Below are positions 14,934 through 21,730 of a DNA stretch of 21,742 nucleotides, one piece after another. A program made the translations under genes and the position numbers. The number at the start of each line of letters is the position of its first letter. Position 1 is the stretch's first letter. The stretch comes from a virus, in the IMG/VR virus record IMGVR_UViG_3300031963_001035, positions 1 through 21,742 of that record; one strand, 5' to 3'. A model generated the notes under the pieces. It worked only from the letters and a program-made list of their open reading frames with translations, was not told where the DNA came from and searched no databases.

Positions 14934-15297
14934 CGGTTCGCGTCAGCTTCTCGATTGCGAGGGCGCCAGAATGTTCGGTCTCAGTCTTGTCCTTCCACGC
15001 GTCGGGCTGGCGGTTCTTGAGGCCGAAGATAATTCCGGTCGCGTTGCCCTCGTTGCGTTCGGCCAGGGCCTTGAGCCGATCCTCCCAAACGCGAGCGCCT
15101 TTAGCCCGTCCGATCTTTATGGATGCGGAAAAATCTGGATGAACCTTCTTCCACTCGGTCACGGTGTCGATGCAGACGCCAAGCTCACCAGCGAGAACCG
15201 CTTCGCTGTAGCCTTCCGACAAGACCTGTTCGGCGGTCTCGCAAAAGGCTGGATCGTATTTGCTTGGACGACCTCGCGTCGGGGCTTGGTCAGTCAT
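14914..15297 (-). CDS. terS: Terminase small subunit
   Basis: The 127-residue protein carries TRGRPSKYDP (7-16) and a helix-turn-helix at about 31-50 (SEAVLAGELGVCIDTVTEWKK), then HPDFSASIKIGRAKGARVWEDRL and GIIFGLKNRQPDAWKDK (88-104). This arrangement is characteristic of phage small terminase subunits, which recognise the packaging site and hand DNA to TerL. ATG 15297 follows the TAG of the upstream gene by eight bases with a weak TAGGGT site. It overlaps terL by 20 bases, further supporting the assignment. Confidence 0.88.
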   Translation of the reverse strand: MTDQAPTRGRPSKYDPAFCETAEQVLSEGYSEAVLAGELGVCIDTVTEWKKVHPDFSASIKIGRAKGARVWEDRLKALAERNEGNATGIIFGLKNRQPDAWKDKTETEHSGALAIEKLTRTVVDPKS

Positions 15298-15305
15298 GTG
15301 AGACC

Positions 15306-15476
15306 CTAGTTAACCGTCGCCCCTTGGCGCTCGCGTGCGGAAGCTATCTCAGCCAGAGCGCGCATGTTGGCGGCGTAGACTTCCGATGCAATGCGGGCGT
15401 GTTCGATGCAGAACGCCTCAGCGTCGTCTAGCTCGGCTTCGGTGAGTGTGCTTATGGGCTTGCCGGCGTAGGTCAT
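15306..15476 (-). CDS. Small hypothetical protein upstream of terS
   Basis: I chose ATG 15476 because AGGGGG lies about six bases before it; an in-frame start ten codons further up lacks such a site. The 56-residue product is MTYAGKPISTLTEAEL, then a single helical stretch (DDAEAFCIEHARIASEV and beyond). No family is recognised. As first gene of the packaging operon, behind a possible promoter and followed closely by terS, it is likely expressed with the late genes. Its short acidic/helical nature would suit a small regulator or accessory protein, but nothing in the sequence shows that. Confidence 0.6.
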   Translation of the reverse strand: MTYAGKPISTLTEAELDDAEAFCIEHARIASEVYAANMRALAEIASARERQGATVN

Positions 15477-15545
15477 GGGAACCCCCTGACCGATGGCTGC
15501 GCGCAAAGCGCCGCTTTAGTTTTCTGTTGGGTTGTTCGCGTGCAA

Positions 15546-15570
15546 AGTCAAGCGGTGTTGTCAAGCATCA
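15546..15570 (-). promoter_or_regulatory. Possible late-operon promoter/operator
   Basis: In the 91-base gap before the packaging operon the minus strand has two GCTTGAC repeats (TTGACA at 15564-15559, TTGACT at 15551-15546), 13 bases apart. Both resemble -35 elements, but no convincing -10 box follows at 16-18 bases. The pair could also be half-sites for a phage regulator. Low confidence. Confidence 0.25.
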
Positions 15571-16179
15571 CGCCGCACGCCTCACACCCGCCCGCATCAA
15601 TTCGAGCGCGGCGATCAGGTTTGTCTGCACGACGAGGGCGCCCTTGTCCGTCAGTCCGTACTGCCTCGGGGTGAGGCCAACGCCCGCAATCGCCGCTAGA
15701 GCGCCGTACAGGGCCGGTACGGCTTCGATGTAGCCCGACATAGCCCGGAGCCTGCGTTGCGCCGCCACGCGGGCCTGTGCGGCGACCAGGGCCGATCCTG
15801 TAGGGTCTCCGCCTCCGCCGATGCTGTCGTTGATGCAGGAGCGAAGCGGCGGGTCTCCGTAGGCTTGGCGGTAGAGGTCTCCCCATGTCTCTCCGATCTG
15901 GGCAAGCTCGGTTGTGAGCACCTTGCGGCTGACGAGGTAGGCCAGGCCGTTCAGGCGACGCACGGGCTTCTGTCGCTCCCCTGGTCGTTGCTTCGGACGC
16001 TCAAACGCTTCCCCCCTGCCCTCGGCAAGCGCGACGGTTTCGTCAACGCCAGTGGCAACCTCCAGAGCCTCGGACTTGGCGCGCTCGCGTTCGGCTTGGC
16101 GGACAAGGTTGGCGCGGGTGCGGGCGTGGTGGGCCTTTGCGACCGAAGCGAAGGCGCGGCTCTTGGCGGTTCGGGCCAT
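15568..16179 (-). CDS. Hypothetical protein, possible late regulator
   Basis: The frame could start at GTG 16182 or ATG 16179; GAGGGG lies six bases before the ATG, so I chose 16179 (203 residues). The N-terminal 40 residues are strongly basic (AHHARTRANLVRQAERERAK). A folded region follows (LNGLAYLVSRKVLTTELAQIGETWGDLYRQAYGD; SCINDSIGGGGDP; AAIAGVGLTPRQYGLTDKG). The arrangement faintly recalls DUF6456-type alphaproteobacterial proteins with a LT..Q..AG..Y...Y core, but the match is too weak to claim. It is the last gene before the gap preceding the packaging operon, where phage late regulators are often found; that role is speculation. Confidence 0.6.
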   Translation of the reverse strand: MARTAKSRAFASVAKAHHARTRANLVRQAERERAKSEALEVATGVDETVALAEGRGEAFERPKQRPGERQKPVRRLNGLAYLVSRKVLTTELAQIGETWGDLYRQAYGDPPLRSCINDSIGGGGDPTGSALVAAQARVAAQRRLRAMSGYIEAVPALYGALAAIAGVGLTPRQYGLTDKGALVVQTNLIAALELMRAGVRRAA

Positions 16180-16182
16180 CAC

Positions 16183-16362
16183 TCACCCCTCGCTTGCGGG
16201 TTGTTTGGCGTAGTCGAGGAGGTGGTCACGCATACTGTCGGTAAGCTCGACGACGAGCGCCGGGGGGTCAGCGCCTTTCGCGCCCGGGAACACCCCCTCG
16301 ATCTCCGCTCTCAATGCGGCGAACGCGGCTTTCAGCCGGGTGTCTGCGTTGCGGTAGGTCAT
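16183..16362 (-). CDS. Small hypothetical protein (59 aa)
   Basis: The ATG at 16362 is preceded by CGGAG about nine bases upstream, and the TGA is followed after three bases by the next gene's ATG. The product begins MTYRNADTRLKAAFAALRAE and continues with GVFPGAKGADPPALVVEL and DSMRDHLLDYA. It looks like two helices around a short Pro-rich loop. No family is recognised. The tight fit between its neighbours (16 bases on one side, 3 on the other) is the main argument that it is real. Confidence 0.6.
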   Translation of the reverse strand: MTYRNADTRLKAAFAALRAEIEGVFPGAKGADPPALVVELTDSMRDHLLDYAKQPASEG

Positions 16363-16378
16363 GCGGCTTGCTCCGTTG

Positions 16379-16924
16379 TCAAAATGGAATCTCGTCGCCG
16401 TCCTTCACCCAGGCGCGGCTGAACGAACCTTGAAACTTGGAACCGGGAAACACGCGCTTTGCCTCCACCAGCGTCGGGGGCAGGGCGTCAATGATATTCC
16501 CGATCTCGCGGGCCGTATAGACCGAAACGAACCGACCGGACGCCTCAACGTCCGCGACCTCGGCGTCAGTTCGGACCAGCGCGGCGACGGTCCCGTTCTG
16601 CAACGGTATCTCCCACACCCACGGCTTGACGGGTCTGTGGCCGGCGTCGGTGGCGGCCTGCGATAGAGCGGCCCACGCCCGCTTCATGGCGCCCGCCTGC
16701 TTCTCGACCTCGTCCAGCATGGCGCGCGTCAACGTGTCCGCCGCCCACGCGGCCTGATAGGCTTCCGACCACTTGGCCTTCTGTCGATAGAGCTTAGCGC
16801 GCAAATCATCAGAAACCAGCATGGGGAGGCGTTCAAACCCCCATTCCGTCTCCGCTTCGGATCGGGCGTTTTCGACGCCTTCGAAAATGGCCTGAAGGGT
16901 TCCGGCGTCGGATGGTGATGGCAT
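16379..16924 (-). CDS. Hypothetical protein with SSB-like C-terminal tip
   Basis: The 181-residue protein has a helical N-terminal two-thirds (ERLPMLVSDDLRAKLYRQK; EAYQAAWAADTLTRAMLDEVEKQ), a beta-like section (KPWVWEIPLQNGTVAALVRTD; GRFVSVYTAREIGNIID) and the ending KDGDEIPF. That ending resembles the acidic, Phe-terminated tip of bacterial SSB (DDDIPF), which recruits replication and repair proteins. I see no clear OB-fold, so a true SSB is uncertain; it could be a replication partner that mimics or competes with the SSB tip. GGAG lies ten bases before ATG 16924. It is the first gene after the palindromic non-coding region that follows the primase-helicase. Confidence 0.7.
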   Translation of the reverse strand: MPSPSDAGTLQAIFEGVENARSEAETEWGFERLPMLVSDDLRAKLYRQKAKWSEAYQAAWAADTLTRAMLDEVEKQAGAMKRAWAALSQAATDAGHRPVKPWVWEIPLQNGTVAALVRTDAEVADVEASGRFVSVYTAREIGNIIDALPPTLVEAKRVFPGSKFQGSFSRAWVKDGDEIPF

Positions 16925-16950
16925 GGTTATGGTTCTCCGCTGACTTAGGT

Positions 16951-16978
16951 GGCGATGCCGCGTAGCGGCGGCAGCGCC
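16951..16978 (-). other. Hairpin upstream of the 181-aa gene
   Basis: On the minus strand GGCG-C-TGCCGC pairs with GCGGCA-T-CGCC around a CGCTAC loop: ten pairs with one mismatch. No U-run follows, so it is not a standard intrinsic terminator. It could influence RNA stability or translation of the gene starting 27 bases downstream. Confidence 0.45.
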
Positions 16979-16993
16979 ACAAAACCCTTAAAA

Positions 16994-17155
16994 CGCGCGC
17001 GCGCGTACGCGCGACCCCTAAGCGTTTGTCTTTGTTCGTTAATTTGTGGGCGTACGCCCACATTGTGGCGGTGTGGCGTACGCCCACATTTTTCGTAAGC
17101 ATTTCAAAGACATGACGTGTGGCGGTAAAATCACCGCCCACATCACCGCCCACAT
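16994..17155. repeat. Palindrome/iteron-like cluster, candidate origin or operator region
   Basis: The 252-base gap after the primase-helicase is AT-richer than its surroundings and full of short repeats. GCGTACGC occurs three times (17003, 17050, 17076), each at the centre of a palindrome; the one at 17045-17062 is a perfect 18-bp palindrome (TGTGGGCGTACGCCCACA) and the one at 17000-17013 is 14 bp. The 9-mer CGCCCACAT occurs four times in one orientation (17055, 17081, 17135, 17147), the last two inside a perfect 12-bp tandem repeat (17132-17155). GGCGGT/ACCGCC (17121-17138) forms a small hairpin. Placement beside a replicative primase-helicase suits an iteron-type origin; binding sites for a dimeric repressor are the alternative. 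Confidence 0.6.
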
Positions 17156-17176
17156 GAGTTAGCGTCTTGTTCACGG

Positions 17177-19297
17177 TCATTCGCCGGACCTTGAGGTGCG
17201 ATAACCGCGCTTGTCGCGGCCTTTGGCGAGGCTGATAACCGCGTCATCCGTGATCAATTCGCGCAGGGCCTGGCGCGATACGGAGGGGCTGAAACCGGCC
17301 TTCATCATGTCCGCCGGCAGGGCCTTGAAGATATAGCGGGGGTGTTCCTTGCGGCCTGCGTAGGGACGCCCTGACGCCCACGCCTTGTCCACCAGCGCGC
17401 ACGCTTCCTCGCGTGCGGCGAACAGCACGCTATCCCCATCCTCGGCGTCATCGCAGGGGTGCAGCACGCCCTGGTCAAAGAACAACCGGATGGCTGTTTC
17501 GTCGCCAGACTTGGCGTAGTTCGCCTTGCCGCGCGTCAGCATCCGGTCGTCGGTTGAGCCCTCTTCAGGGCGCGTCAGATAGATGCGCGAACGCACGGCG
17601 TTGTTCCATGCCGTCGAGCCGCTGTAGCCGCTCCCTGACGCCTTCCCGGCCACAGAGGGGTGACCTAGCAGGAGGATGGTCAGGGAATGTCCCTTGGCCG
17701 CCTGGCGCTTGATAAGGCCGCCCAGCAGTGTCTTCACGAAATAGTTCACCTGGGGCCGGTCGATCTCCGATCCGGCGTAGAAGTCGGCCAGCGTGTCGAG
17801 GATCAGGAGCGACGGTTGGACGGCCTCGATCTGTTGTTCAATCCGCTCCCAGAACGCGCCGACGATAGGCTTTGAATCCTTATCCCAACGGATCAGGGCG
17901 TTGTCGTCACCGACCCTAGGCCACAGCCAGACGTCGTTGAATGGGTTGCCGATGGTGTGACCCATCGCCGCCTTGATGGCGTTGTGGCGCCGGTGAAGCT
18001 CGTCCTTTTCATCCTCACACAAGATAGCGAGGACCGACCCTTGCTTGACCGGGATACCTAGCCACGGAACGCCGGTGGCGACGGAACACGCAAGCTGCTG
18101 CGCCAGGAGCGTCTTGCCTAGGCCACCGTCGCCGTAGAGCGAATTGACCGCCCCGGCGACGATCCAGTCATCCACCACCCAGACGCGCTCAGGCGGTTCG
18201 CCTGTCAGGTCGGAGGCGCGAAACGGACCTTCCGGCGGTGGGTAACTATCCTCCGGTTCGTCCAAAGGGCCGTCGTCATGCGTCCTCTCGGCCCAGGTCG
18301 TGACGGCTTCGTCAAGCGTCGCCATGCCGGGGATTTGGCCGGCGTGAAAGGCGCGCACGGCTTCCTGACACTTCGCCAGCAGGAACGTCGGACCGCGCCC
18401 TGGTCGGTTCTGGTCAACGCGCCGGAAGTAGGTCGGCCCGACTTCCTTGTAGAGTTCTTCCGCCGTGGGCGCCGATCCCGTCTCCCCGACGTACTGGCGC
18501 AGCGTGGCGCGCACGAGGCGGAAGGCGTAGCCCTCGCGCCCGTCCATGACCTTCTCCTCAAGGCCGAGCGCGCCAGCTGGGGCGACGGTGATTTCAGGCG
18601 GCGCGTCTGCCTTTGATTGCGCCACGGTGACGGGCGGGAAGGCGCGTTCGATCTGTTCAATCGCAAACTCGCGCGGCGCGCGTTCAATCCGCACCAGCTC
18701 GGTGCGCTCCAGCACGCGGCCCGGCTTGTTCTGTTTCGGCCAGGCGATTGATCCGGCAAGGCGCATCAACTGCTTTGCGGTGCAGACGACGCGATCCGTC
18801 CCTAACGCCGTGGCGATGCCGCGCGTCGCAGCGCGCAAGGTGTCGGCGTCGTCTATGGGGGTTTCGAGCGGCCACCACATCTGCGCGCGGCGTTCCGGCG
18901 TTCGCCCCGTAACCACCACGATAGCGGGGTCACAGCCTGCGTAGGCGGCCCTTGCGCTCTGTAGCTGGGCTTCGGTGTCAGCGTCGGCCCAAAGGGCGTA
19001 GGCGCGCAAAAAATCGGTATCGTCAGCGGTGGTGTCGGGAAACACGTCGTCTTTGCGGAGCGCCGCGCCGACGTAGACATTCCAACCGTGTTGAGCGTTC
19101 AGGCCGGATGCGTAGTCCGCCGCCGCCTCGAGGTCGTCAGTGGCGAAGAAGCGCGTGCGCGTCCGGCCCTTGGTTTCCTTATCGACGTGGATGCCCGTTA
19201 TCTCGACCTTGCCGGTGATGGCGCGACCAAACAGAAGCCCCAGGTGGGCCGTCATGTCGGATTTATCGGGGCTTAGGATCGGTGACACGTTGACCAC
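17177..19297 (-). CDS. Primase / RecA-fold (RepA-like) helicase fusion, replication protein
   Basis: This 706-residue protein joins two replication enzymes. The N-terminal part looks like a RepB/prim-pol-type primase: the metal-binding LWADADT (D105, D107), GRTPERRAQMWWPLE (131-145), and MRLAGSIAWPKQNKPGR (178-194), which is typical of such primases. The C-terminal part is an AAA_25/RepA-like hexameric helicase: Walker A GDGGLGKT (389-396), a catalytic-type CEDE (427-430), Walker B LLILDT (497-502) and GHPS plus STAWNNAVRSR (about 545-571) for motif 3 and the finger. The last 70 residues (SRQALRELITDDAVISLAKG) look like a winged helix. The GTG start at 19297 has AAGGG eight bases upstream; an ATG at codon 15 is the alternative. 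It probably unwinds and primes the phage origin. Confidence 0.9.
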   Translation of the reverse strand: MVNVSPILSPDKSDMTAHLGLLFGRAITGKVEITGIHVDKETKGRTRTRFFATDDLEAAADYASGLNAQHGWNVYVGAALRKDDVFPDTTADDTDFLRAYALWADADTEAQLQSARAAYAGCDPAIVVVTGRTPERRAQMWWPLETPIDDADTLRAATRGIATALGTDRVVCTAKQLMRLAGSIAWPKQNKPGRVLERTELVRIERAPREFAIEQIERAFPPVTVAQSKADAPPEITVAPAGALGLEEKVMDGREGYAFRLVRATLRQYVGETGSAPTAEELYKEVGPTYFRRVDQNRPGRGPTFLLAKCQEAVRAFHAGQIPGMATLDEAVTTWAERTHDDGPLDEPEDSYPPPEGPFRASDLTGEPPERVWVVDDWIVAGAVNSLYGDGGLGKTLLAQQLACSVATGVPWLGIPVKQGSVLAILCEDEKDELHRRHNAIKAAMGHTIGNPFNDVWLWPRVGDDNALIRWDKDSKPIVGAFWERIEQQIEAVQPSLLILDTLADFYAGSEIDRPQVNYFVKTLLGGLIKRQAAKGHSLTILLLGHPSVAGKASGSGYSGSTAWNNAVRSRIYLTRPEEGSTDDRMLTRGKANYAKSGDETAIRLFFDQGVLHPCDDAEDGDSVLFAAREEACALVDKAWASGRPYAGRKEHPRYIFKALPADMMKAGFSPSVSRQALRELITDDAVISLAKGRDKRGYRTSRSGE

Positions 19298-19308
19298 GTT
19301 TGACCCTT

Positions 19309-19340
19309 GAAAAAGTGGCGGGACGCTTTCACGCCCCGCC
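19309..19340 (-). terminator. Intrinsic terminator/attenuator before the primase-helicase
   Basis: On the minus strand GGCGGGGCG pairs with CGTCCCGCC (nine pairs, one G-U) around TGAAAG, followed by ACTTTTTC. It lies 24 bases past the stop of the ssDNA-binding gene and 11 bases before the next GTG. An upstream CCCCG (minus 19354-19350 region) could pair with the CGGGG of the stem, so an attenuator is possible. Confidence 0.8.
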
Positions 19341-19364
19341 TAGATGCCTCGGGGAGGAGGTCTC

Positions 19365-19976
19365 TTAAAACTCGGTGTCGTCGGCCTCGACCGGCGCGGG
19401 TGCTGGCGCCACAGGGGCGGGCGTAGTGTCGAAGTCGGCGGGACGATCCACCCAGGACTTGATCTCAAAGATCGGAGCGTAGTTGGTCGAGGTCTGCCCC
19501 TTGCCCGTCGATTTGATCGCCGTCGTGCCTGTCATGGCGACCACGGGAACCTTGCCGGGGTTGTCCTTGAGCCCAGCCGTATAGGCGTCGTGCAGCTTGT
19601 CCACCGCGCCGATCACCGACTTGGCCTGGGATGCGAACTCACGCACATCACCGCCGCAAGCCTTGCCGAGCTTCACCTTGAGGCGAAAGCACTGTTTGTG
19701 GTTCTCGGACGGACGGGCCGGCAGAGGCTGACCCAGCGGGACAACCGCCCAGGCCGGACCCTGGCCCGCGACGAAATAGACCCAGCCGACCTCGATAGCG
19801 CCAAGGTCGAACGCGCCCTGAAACGTGGACGTGATGTCCACATCGTCGGATGACCAGTTGCCCGCGCTGTCCTGATGCCGGTCGATGCGGAACACCCGCC
19901 CGGCCCGCGCGTCGTACTTGACCACCGGAAGGAAGTTTTCACCGCCACCGGCTTCGGTCTGCAATCCTAGTGCCAT
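19365..19976 (-). CDS. Putative ssDNA-binding protein
   Basis: At 203 residues, the protein starts MALGLQTEAGGGENFLPVVKYDARAGRVFR. A beta-rich core contains GAFDLGAIEVGWVYFVAGQG and NHKQCFRLKVKLGK, followed by helical and beta segments up to APIFEIKSWVDRP. A disordered Ala/Pro/Val linker (about 183-198) then leads to the acidic tip EADDTEF. Core, flexible linker and acidic tip ending in Phe is the usual layout of SSB-type proteins, including phage gp2.5-like ones, which coat single strands and recruit partners. No exact OB-fold can be proven by eye. GAGGAAA precedes the ATG. The neighbours are a nuclease and a primase-helicase, consistent with replication or recombination. Confidence 0.6.
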   Translation of the reverse strand: MALGLQTEAGGGENFLPVVKYDARAGRVFRIDRHQDSAGNWSSDDVDITSTFQGAFDLGAIEVGWVYFVAGQGPAWAVVPLGQPLPARPSENHKQCFRLKVKLGKACGGDVREFASQAKSVIGAVDKLHDAYTAGLKDNPGKVPVVAMTGTTAIKSTGKGQTSTNYAPIFEIKSWVDRPADFDTTPAPVAPAPAPVEADDTEF

Positions 19977-20029
19977 GTTCGTTCTTTCCTCAGTTTACAC
20001 ATACCCGAAAGGGTCGGGCCGCCCATCTC

Positions 20030-20290
20030 TTACGCCGCGTGTTCAGGGAACCTGCGGCGCGACCAATCCGCCAGGATCATCGCCGTGCGGTCAAGAATAT
20101 TCTCGCCCTTGATGACAGGCGGTTGGCCGTTCAGTTCACGCAGGGCGACTTGAATGGAAGCCGCGCGATATTCAGGCTCAATAAAGCCATCGCCGCGCCA
20201 CACTTCGTGTTCGCCACTGTGAATGGTAAAGCCAAGCAGCGGTTGCCCGCGCGTCTTGTGCTGATACTTCTTGACGGTGAACGTCGCCAT
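20030..20290 (-). CDS. Small hypothetical protein in replication cluster
   Basis: ATG 20290 is preceded by AAAGGCG and lies ten bases after the nuclease stop; a longer upstream extension would run through the nuclease gene and is rejected. The 86-residue product is MATFTVKKYQHKTRGQPLLG, then FTIHSGEHEVWRGDGFIEPEYRAA and ELNGQPPVIKGENILDRTAMI, ending in a basic tail (DWSRRRFPEHAA). It looks like a small alpha/beta protein. I recognise no family. Its location between a RecB-like nuclease and a likely ssDNA-binding protein points to a helper in recombination or replication. Confidence 0.65.
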   Translation of the reverse strand: MATFTVKKYQHKTRGQPLLGFTIHSGEHEVWRGDGFIEPEYRAASIQVALRELNGQPPVIKGENILDRTAMILADWSRRRFPEHAA

Positions 20291-20300
20291 TGGTCGCCTT

Positions 20301-21062
20301 TCAGTAACCGAACACTTCAACCGACTTGGCGCGTGTCGCCGGGTCGTTGAAGTAAAAGCTGTCCGACGAGTGCGGAACAATGGCGGCAAGTTCGCGCGCG
20401 TCAGCCGAGATGGCAAGAAATTTCTGCAACCGCAAAGCCGCGCCTGTAAGCTGGACAATGGCGGCGTCGTATTGCTCGCGCGTGAGCGTGTGCGTCTCTG
20501 ACTTCTTGTCGCTGACGTAGACAAACCGCACGCGCTTATCCATGTGCGCCCGCTTGTAGACGGACGCCTGGCGCAGGTGCGTCTCGCTCATGGCGGACGG
20601 AACTCGGAGCGTCGTTTTCAGGTCAAGGATTTCATCGGCGAACATCCAATCGAGATAGCCGATCACCGGCACACCGACGCCATCAAGCGACGTTTCGACC
20701 TTGTGCTGGTCGCCCCGGTTGGGCCGGATCGGGACGCCGTGCGTGCGTAGGGCGAGCCCTTGCTTGACCATGCCGGGGATAACGCCGCGCTCGGTGTCGC
20801 GCTTAGGGTCGCCTGACAGCGCCGTGAGGCGGTCATAGATGGGCAACGCGACGGCGACGCAGGCGTCAAGCGTCAGGTCGTGGTCGAATAGCCCCGCGCT
20901 GACGCCCGCCTCTGTCGCCGTGCCACGGTGAGCGGCGGCGCCCACACCCCCACGGTGGCCCAAGAGCTTTTCAAGCACCCACAACGACGGCGCGTTAAGC
21001 CAGAGGTTGATGGACGACGGCGACAGGTGGCCGATGTTGTGTGTCTCGAATGCGTTCGTCAT
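20301..21062 (-). CDS. PD-(D/E)XK nuclease, RecB/Cas4-like exonuclease
   Basis: I chose ATG 21062, which overlaps the preceding TGA (ATGA) and gives 253 residues starting MTNAFETHNIGHLSPSSINLW. The family core is visible: RGTATEAG with E51, GYLDW with D138, ILDLKTT with D147 and K149, and RQASVYK with the Q165...Y169 motif of RecB-type nucleases. The SPSSINLWLNAPSLWVLEKLLG opening matches the N-terminal helix of such enzymes but lacks the Cys residues of an iron-sulfur cluster. It probably degrades DNA ends during phage recombination together with the ssDNA-binding protein two genes downstream. A longer start 50 codons upstream would lie in the neighbouring gene. Confidence 0.82.
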   Translation of the reverse strand: MTNAFETHNIGHLSPSSINLWLNAPSLWVLEKLLGHRGGVGAAAHRGTATEAGVSAGLFDHDLTLDACVAVALPIYDRLTALSGDPKRDTERGVIPGMVKQGLALRTHGVPIRPNRGDQHKVETSLDGVGVPVIGYLDWMFADEILDLKTTLRVPSAMSETHLRQASVYKRAHMDKRVRFVYVSDKKSETHTLTREQYDAAIVQLTGAALRLQKFLAISADARELAAIVPHSSDSFYFNDPATRAKSVEVFGY

Positions 21063-21730
21063 GCAAAGTCCAATTCTAAAGGAGAGGGCGCCAACTCCCA
21101 ACGCGCCGGGCATTGCGCCGCATCCCAACGAGCGGCCATGGCCTCGGGCGTGTTCTGTGGGCGGTTGTGATTGCGGGCCACGTCGGTCGAGTCCACCGAC
21201 GCAAACGGCCACCGGGACCGGACTAGCTGCATCCCGCGAAACATGTGAACGACCGGCGTGCGGCGATGATGCCGCGCCAGCTCGTTCCAGAGCGCATCCA
21301 TCGCGCGCTCAAACGCGACACCGTTGATCGGGTGCGTTGACGGCGGGTGTGCCCATCCGATGCAGACGCGCGGCCACTCCTGCGTCAGCCGGACAAGGCG
21401 CGAAAGCGGCTGCATAAAGTCGTCGGTCAGGTGGTAGACGGGCGCTCCACGGTCGCCGTGCGGCCAAAGCCCGATCAGCCGGTCCTGCTCCTGGGTTCCC
21501 GAAGCGATGGCGTCAGGGATGACAGCCCACGTCGTCGGGCGATCCAGCAGAGGGTCGCACCAATCGAAATAGCCGGACCAGTAGGCATCGCTAAGATCAA
21601 CGCCCGCCTGCCATGCCGAGAACGCGCCGTTGTCGAGCATGAGGCTGGACGCGATGCCCTCGATCAGCGGGAGGCTGGTCTTCGTCCGGTTGAAATACGA
21701 GACGCAGAAGTGACGCCCGGCGAGTTTCAA
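21059..21730 (-). CDS. tRNA-guanine transglycosylase-like (DpdA-like) protein, start uncertain
   Basis: The first start codon visible is TTG 21730 (223 residues), but the frame stays open to the right edge, so the true start may be outside. Two motifs recall the TGT barrel: LDNGAFSAW (32-40, D33), similar to the TDSGGFQ base-binding loop, and VDSTDVARN (179-187, D180), similar to the catalytic D...P.R.AR loop. TWAVIPDAI (67-75) and PVYHLTDDF (97-105) look like barrel strands. In phages DpdA-type enzymes exchange guanine in DNA for 7-deazaguanines, hiding the genome from restriction. No deazaguanine-synthesis gene is visible here. The link is a motif-level inference; a zinc site is not evident. 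Confidence 0.5.
   Translation of the reverse strand: MKLAGRHFCVSYFNRTKTSLPLIEGIASSLMLDNGAFSAWQAGVDLSDAYWSGYFDWCDPLLDRPTTWAVIPDAIASGTQEQDRLIGLWPHGDRGAPVYHLTDDFMQPLSRLVRLTQEWPRVCIGWAHPPSTHPINGVAFERAMDALWNELARHHRRTPVVHMFRGMQLVRSRWPFASVDSTDVARNHNRPQNTPEAMAARWDAAQCPARWELAPSPLELDFA

Noticed and set aside
17039-17155. 38-codon minus frame with repeated MWAV/MWAY
   Set aside because: The amino-acid repeats are simply the translated 9-mer repeats; there is no ribosome site or composition typical of the neighbouring genes.
16833-17180. 115-codon minus frame starting in an ATGA overlap with the primase-helicase stop
   Set aside because: The overlap is attractive, but the frame runs through the palindromes and repeats, becomes a string of Arg and Lys, and overlaps 92 bases of the better-supported 181-aa gene. 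I treat the region as non-coding.
19987-20025. Small CCCGA/TCGGG hairpin upstream of the ssDNA-binding gene
   Set aside because: Only five pairs and no U-run; not enough for a terminator.
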